Below are positions 59,509-64,000 of a stretch of 64,000 nucleotides of DNA, piece by piece. Under the pieces are notes generated by a model that did no database searches, was not told where the DNA came from, and saw only the letters and a program-made list of their open reading frames with translations. The stretch comes from Haliclona indistincta. Its lineage: Eukaryota; Porifera; Demospongiae; Haplosclerida; Chalinidae. The stretch spans positions 5,060,588-5,124,587 of the forward strand of contig OZ024785.1 in assembly GCA_964017065.1 (NCBI GenBank), given 5' to 3'. The stretch's first letter is position 1. The number at the start of each line of letters is the position of its first letter. The position numbers were made by a program, and so were the translations under genes.

Positions 59509-59700
59509 AGGGATCCCCATCCTCACGAGGGGATCCCTGTTCTACCGGTAGAATAGGGATCCCGGGATCCCCATTATACCGTGAGGATGGGGATGGGGGT
59601 CCCCATTCTACCGGTAGAATAGGGATCCGGGGTCCCCGATCTACCGGGAGAATGGGGACCCGGGATCCCCGATTGAGGGGATCCCCGATATTTTATGACA
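59509..59700. repeat. Right terminal inverted repeat of the Ginger-like element
   Basis: Reverse complement of the left end, about 60 bp longer because it holds extra GGGGATCCC/CTACCGGTAGAAT units. Ends ATATTTTATGACA next to CCGG. 59324-59508, between the OTU stop and this repeat, holds no gene. Confidence 0.8.
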
Positions 59701-60642
59701 CCGGTCGAATTTCTGTACAAAGTATTCATCAAACACTTTATGCATGCATAGCTAAGTATCTAGTAGGAATTCTATACTTGTACTATAATGCAACAACATA
59801 TTATGTACTTTCACAGTTTATTCCGACGAAAAATCCAGAACAGTAGCATTTATAACTCGTACTTGACAAGGCTGTACACGCTCCTTGATTTTGACAAGGT
59901 GAGCTAAAACAGGGATCTGTGGAATACAACTAATTTTATTCAATTCAAACATATTGGTGTATGTACCACATGTGTAGTCAGCAGCATTTATTGATCCAGC
60001 AGGACAAGTGGTTATACACATTCTGGTAACAACATCATAAAATTGGCAGCAATCTGTAAAGCTAGTAACACAGCCTCCTTGACCTCCTGCACATATTGCA
60101 TCACACACTAAATGATGAGAAGAACAAAGGTGTGGTCATCATCTATGTATGGTGTGGTCATGCAGTGTAAGATCTTGCAGTATATTGCTCTTACCAGCAC
60201 AGTTTGTGTCAGGTTCAATCGTTGGTGAGCCTGATATAGCACAAAGGACACAGTCTCTTCTGGTTGCAAGGTTGAACAATGTTTCATTTTGATTAGGCTC
60301 AAATGGGTCAGACTGGGAAAGAATATAATTTGAACCGCTGCACTCAAATAGTAGCTGTGCTATACGCTGGACTTCTGGCTGATCAGTAGACGTTACTTTG
60401 TATCTCACAGCAATAGATAATGATCTGGTAGTGCCTTCTGTGCTACCAACACCTATGCAAGGGAAATGATGCTGAAGCAGTGTAACATTTGGGTTTGTTC
60501 CTTCGCCTCCTTCACTCCTGACAGTGGACTCTAGTCTATTCTCAATGAAGTCCGCAGCTGGAAGCGTAGAACATTGTGGGAAGACTGCGCCGAAGAGAGA
60601 TGCACAGGATAGCGCTAACAGCAGCCACGTTTGTCCTTCCAT

Positions 60643-61285
60643 TATTTTGCTCTGCTTGCTTGGGAGATGCCGTTGGGGTCGATACGAACTTGGGAATGCA
60701 ATCAGTGCAATAGTAAAGTAAAAATAATTTATAATTTTTACAAAAACTGACACTGAAAATAGATCTAAGCATTAATTTTGGTATTGGGAGTACATTACAT
60801 GAATATTGCATCAACAATGTTCTGCCGGGTCAATTTCTCGCTGTCCAAGGAGTTTCACAGGTGTGCACTTCTTTATTTCAAATGTGGATAGCAACTAGTG
60901 TTCAGTAATTATAGGATGAAGCCAGAGAAGATACTTCAAAAACGAGAGAGAATGATCAGATTTAATAGAAAGAGGGAGACTATTCCAGAGAAACTATTGC
61001 AGACCTTCAGTGCGCATACTATTATCACTACTACCGTAAATCGGGAAATTTTCGTTGTTAAAATATCAAGCGCCGGAGTTTTGATTTTGTTATTCCCAGT
61101 TGAACACTCCTTACCCTTAAATGCTCCTGGTCATAAACATACTTAACACTAATAATAACAACAATGGGAACTTGAATAAAACTCCAACTACGGTACGGCT
61201 ACATCAACTACTACACACCTCTGCACTAATGGCGGTATTGTCGCTGTGTTCTAATTCATTCTATGAGAAATAATGTGTTCATGAG
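60643..61285. other. Intergenic between the two GPCR genes
   Basis: Probable promoter of GPCR-1 on the left and 3' flank of GPCR-2 on the right; 61120-61285 duplicates sequence downstream of GPCR-1. No gene seen. Confidence 0.5.
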
Positions 61286-64000
61286 TTATAATGATGCTGC
61301 TTCTTTGTCACTCTCATCAGTGAAGGTAATCTCAGCTATCTGAACATCATGTGTCTTTCGAATGGTAGACCAACGTTTTATTCGAAATTGAGATTCCATC
61401 TCAGCTGAGGTGTTGTCATCATCGTCACTAATTGTTTCAACTTTGAGATGCACACTAGTCGTAGTGGTCTCAGAAGTGATGTGATTGTGTTTTCCACTGT
61501 TAGCATACTCATTCAATTTTGTACTCACAGTTTTCTCAGTGGAGGACAAATTTTTTAACTTTGTTGAAGATCTGTTGCAACAAGAACAAAGGCACACGAG
61601 CCACAACTTGCGAGCATCCCGATTGAGAACCACAAAGAACACAAAGAGGAAGAAACCTTGAAGAGAATTGAAGAACACAAACAGCCATTGAACAGCAAAG
61701 GCACCATAGATGCTAGTATCTGCTCCGATTATTGTGAACATTAGAATAATCCATGAGAGGCCCAGAAGAAACATGAACCCTGCTAGTAATGCTATTAGCT
61801 TGCAAGCATCTTTTGATGACATTGGCAATTTATTCTTATTCGAAAGTGGTTGATTTCTCTTCTGTTGATTGATTTTGAGCTTAATAACCACATAACTTGA
61901 AGAGATGAAGATGCAAACATTGAAGATAATGATGAGAATGATTGGAACAAGAAATGCTCCAAAGAACACACCAATATTACTGATGAAGCAACTATGAGAG
62001 AATACGAATAAGATTATGATGTACTCATCCACAGTATTGACTCACAATTCGCTAGTTGTGTTGGACTGTGTGATGTAGTAGTCAGGATTGATGCTAACAG
62101 ATATCACTACTGGCAGCAGAGGACAAGCTGGAAATAAATTTTAAAATGATATTCATGAGTATTGCATTTATGCTGCTCACCCCAGCATACAATCGAAACA
62201 ATCACTATGTATAGAGTGGTAGATTTCTTGAACACAATTACAACTTTTTGAAACAGTAAGACAGCCTCTGCACCCATCCACATCCAGGCTACCAGGATGA
62301 GGTAGTGGAGGAGCACACCCACAGTGATACAACCAGCTCTGTTCTCAGTACGATCAATACCAGCCACAAACACTATTAACATGAGCATCAGTGACACGGC
62401 TAACTGAACATGGAATTTACTGATGTCTTTTCGACGAAAATCTCTGCATAAAACTCAAGCTTGCAACCTATGTTTGCTGTAACCAACTAACTTGAATATC
62501 AAGTATGTTAACAGTAGTAATATCAAACCCATGAGAGAGCAGAACACACCAACATAGGTTGTGACATCCAATGCTAAAATAAACTCTGCAGGCAATCGAT
62601 TATTACTCTGCACTCTGATGGATATGTCCTACAGTGATAATACAAAGCCTATAGATAATATAGATTTGTTTTAGTCATGTATAGTGTAGTACCACAAGAC
62701 AGGCAAAATTTGTGAGATGGTTGCACATACAGTCCACAACATTTGCAGATTCATTGAAAGCTTTCAGGCTACAACCATCAGTGCTCCAGTCACCATTACC
62801 ATCTAATAGCAAGAAAGATTCAACTAAAGGCAGCCAGTTTTTCAGTAGACTTACTTGCAGCAGTGAAGTTCCAGAAAACACATCGTCTGCCAACAATCAT
62901 CTTATTCATTTCAGAATTAGGTGAATTTATTAATCGTAAAGAGAATACTACAGGACCATCAAGTCTTGTTCCATCATCAATGCCTGCAACTTGCACTGAC
63001 ACTACTTGACTGCCGACTACAGTATTGGACACTGCCATATTCAGTGATGTGTCTCTTACAGGGAATAATGCCGAGGAGTTGTATACAGTGAACGCTACTG
63101 ACACATTACGATCTTGTGGAATGCTGCTCAAAATTCCTTGAAGAAGGGAAAGTGCAGAATCTATATTTTGTGATAAATCTCCTGACAGTTGAGAATTTGA
63201 TGTTGACAGCTGTAATTCTTGAGAGTCTATAGAATACAAAAGCATGCGTGTTTAAGCAATGAATAGCAATTATACACAAGACCTGGAGATTGTTTTACTG
63301 TCAGAGTTATTCCTTGAAATGCACTCCTCTCAATCTACAAGAAACACATGCAAGAGTGATTTGCCATCATTGTTGCAATGGTAACTTACTCGTTCTCCTC
63401 TCAATGCTAGGTCTCTTGTAGATACAGATATATTAGTAAAGTTCACTTGCTCAATCAGAGCATCAACAATGTCATTGAATGCTTTTACAATCCTATATTA
63501 ATCATTACATGTAGTCACCATCAATATGCACTTGGTCAGTGCTCACATATTACTTCTATTTTGTAAAATTTCCATTGGCCACTCCTCAACATTGTCCAGT
63601 ATTTCCACAGCATTTGTTGTAGCCTTAAATTGAATTAATTCACATACATGGATAGCATCATTAATTCCCTATACAGCTAGCTTACTTGAGTGATCATAGT
63701 TAATGATGCATTCTGAGTCATAATAACATCCACTGATCGTGTGAGTAGATTGGCTACCACCTCAAGATTATCACTGTTCTGATCTGATGTTTCATTTGCT
63801 GTTGTTACAATACTTGTGAGGTTATTTTTAATGACTCCAATCACATTCTCAATACTGACATTCATCTGTATTGGTAGATAAACAATAATACTACTGACTA
63901 ATAGCATTATTATTACTATTACCTGTTGTATGTTGCTGAATTGTTCACTAGCTACTGTTCTACACTGATCAATCGATGGAGCTGCCCAAATGTTTCTAGA
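61286..64000 (-). CDS. GPCR-2: adhesion GPCR, 5' part beyond the window
   Basis: Closely matches GPCR-1 exon by exon: last exon 61286-61991 (TM5-7 and tail), TM2-4 exon (about 62165-62445, LMLMLIVFVAGIDRTENRAG), TM1 exon (about 62493-62635), GPS (CVFWNFTAA, GDWSTDGC, CMCNHLTNFACL), GAIN exons, and the start of the hormone-receptor-like exon at the edge. No stop or frameshift seen. Differences from GPCR-1 are scattered substitutions and small in-frame changes: HLKVETIS for RLETIT in the tail, one residue lost in NSPNSEMNK, and CSCCNRSS for QSCFNRSS. Three of the last four residues match. As only GPCR-1 is disrupted, this copy may keep the function. The N-terminal module cannot be checked here. 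Confidence 0.85.

Larger units (their letters stand above)
54288..59700 (+). mobile_element. Ginger-like DNA transposon with Ulp1 and OTU cargo
   Basis: 5413 bp. Ends are TGTCATAAAATAT and its complement ATATTTTATGACA, flanked on both sides by CCGG (54284-54287 and 59701-59704). It encodes an integrase-type DDE transposase, a Ulp1-type cysteine protease and an OTU-type cysteine protease in intron-containing genes. There is no reverse transcriptase, gag or LTR. Ginger elements are known as cut-and-paste transposons with Ty3/Gypsy-like integrases, TGT ends, 4-bp duplications, and in some lineages Ulp1 or OTU domains. The matching target duplications and open frames argue for recent, possibly current, activity. 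Confidence 0.85.
50953..60642 (-). pseudogene. GPCR-1: adhesion GPCR split by a DNA transposon
   Basis: Exons at the 5' end: 60195-60642 (signal peptide from MEGQTWLLLALSC, then the N-terminal module with SLSIAVRYKV and TRRDCVLC), 59967-60107 (Cys-rich, CCQFYDVVTRMCITTCP), 59809-59916 (EGF: PCFSSPCQNQGAC), and exon 4 in two parts (59701-59712 and 54192-54287) on either side of the transposon. Then come 54092-54141, 53882-54033, 53570-53787 (hormone-receptor-like: CSHESTDGGARGVFQW), 53341-53517 and further GAIN exons. The GPS follows (CVFWNF, GDWSTDGC, CMCNHLTNFACL), then 7TM exons down to 50953. The last exon (50953-51652) holds TM5-7 and an acidic cytoplasmic tail. Every junction keeps phase once the insert is removed. 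I call it disrupted in this haplotype; excision or an uninserted allele would restore it. Confidence 0.85.

Noticed and set aside
54288..59700. LTR retrotransposon (Ty3/Gypsy) because of the integrase
   Set aside because: No reverse transcriptase, protease/gag or LTRs; ends are inverted, not direct, repeats with a 4-bp duplication, and the genes contain introns.

Overview
This is a eukaryotic, metazoan window, most likely from a demosponge with a compact genome of the Amphimedon type (inference). Genes have many short introns, mostly 40-110 bp with GT-AG and a few GC-AG ends, in AT-rich sequence. The protein families present are C2H2 zinc fingers, EGF-type transmembrane proteins, adhesion GPCRs and a beta-helix multipass protein. 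No rRNA, tRNA, operon or CRISPR signal was seen.

Region 1 (about 1-40,000) is a tandem array on the minus strand. One unit holds a 10-exon gene with a coiled coil and a C2H2 zinc-finger block (ZNF), followed downstream by a 5'-truncated EGF/TM gene. Five ZNF copies appear open from end to end (6125-9809, 14102-16936, 19779-22607, 27249-30289, 34796-37929) and carry 6, 8, 8, 10 and 10 fingers. The truncated EGF copies (4445-5830, 10712-13321, 17841-19487, 32786-34175) all start at the same internal exon and all carry stops, frameshifts or splice damage. The EGF copy between ZNF-3 and ZNF-4 was lost and replaced by unrelated DNA, which includes the 3' exons of a plus-strand gene and inverted debris of the array. 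Unit junctions and introns are broken up by MITEs, fold-back elements, minisatellites, a Penelope-like fragment and a LINE ORF1 fragment.

Region 2 (38,787-44,391) holds two complete EGF/TM genes, head to head with 97 bp between their ATGs. EGF-6 (minus) appears to be the full-length parent of the truncated array copies. EGF-7 (plus) has ten EGF cassettes. Both begin with a signal peptide, a roughly 130-residue N-terminal module I do not recognise, and a small Cys-rich module.

Region 3 (44,699-48,652) is an intronless 1317-residue protein with a beta-helix ectodomain and a multipass C-terminus. Region 4 (50,953-64,000) holds two tandem adhesion GPCR genes on the minus strand. The first has the same N-terminal module and Cys-rich module as the EGF/TM genes, then one EGF, a hormone-receptor-like domain, GAIN, GPS and 7TM. 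Its fourth coding exon is split by a 5413-bp Ginger-like DNA transposon (54288-59700). The element has TGTCA...TGACA termini, CCGG target duplications, an intron-containing integrase-type transposase joined to a Ulp1-type protease, and an OTU-type protease. Removing the element and one CCGG restores the exon's frame and splice phase. The second GPCR runs off the right edge.

The most notable points are the cargo-carrying Ginger insertion in a receptor exon, the ZNF-EGF co-amplified array whose two halves have had opposite fates, and an N-terminal ectodomain module shared by EGF/TM proteins and an adhesion GPCR.
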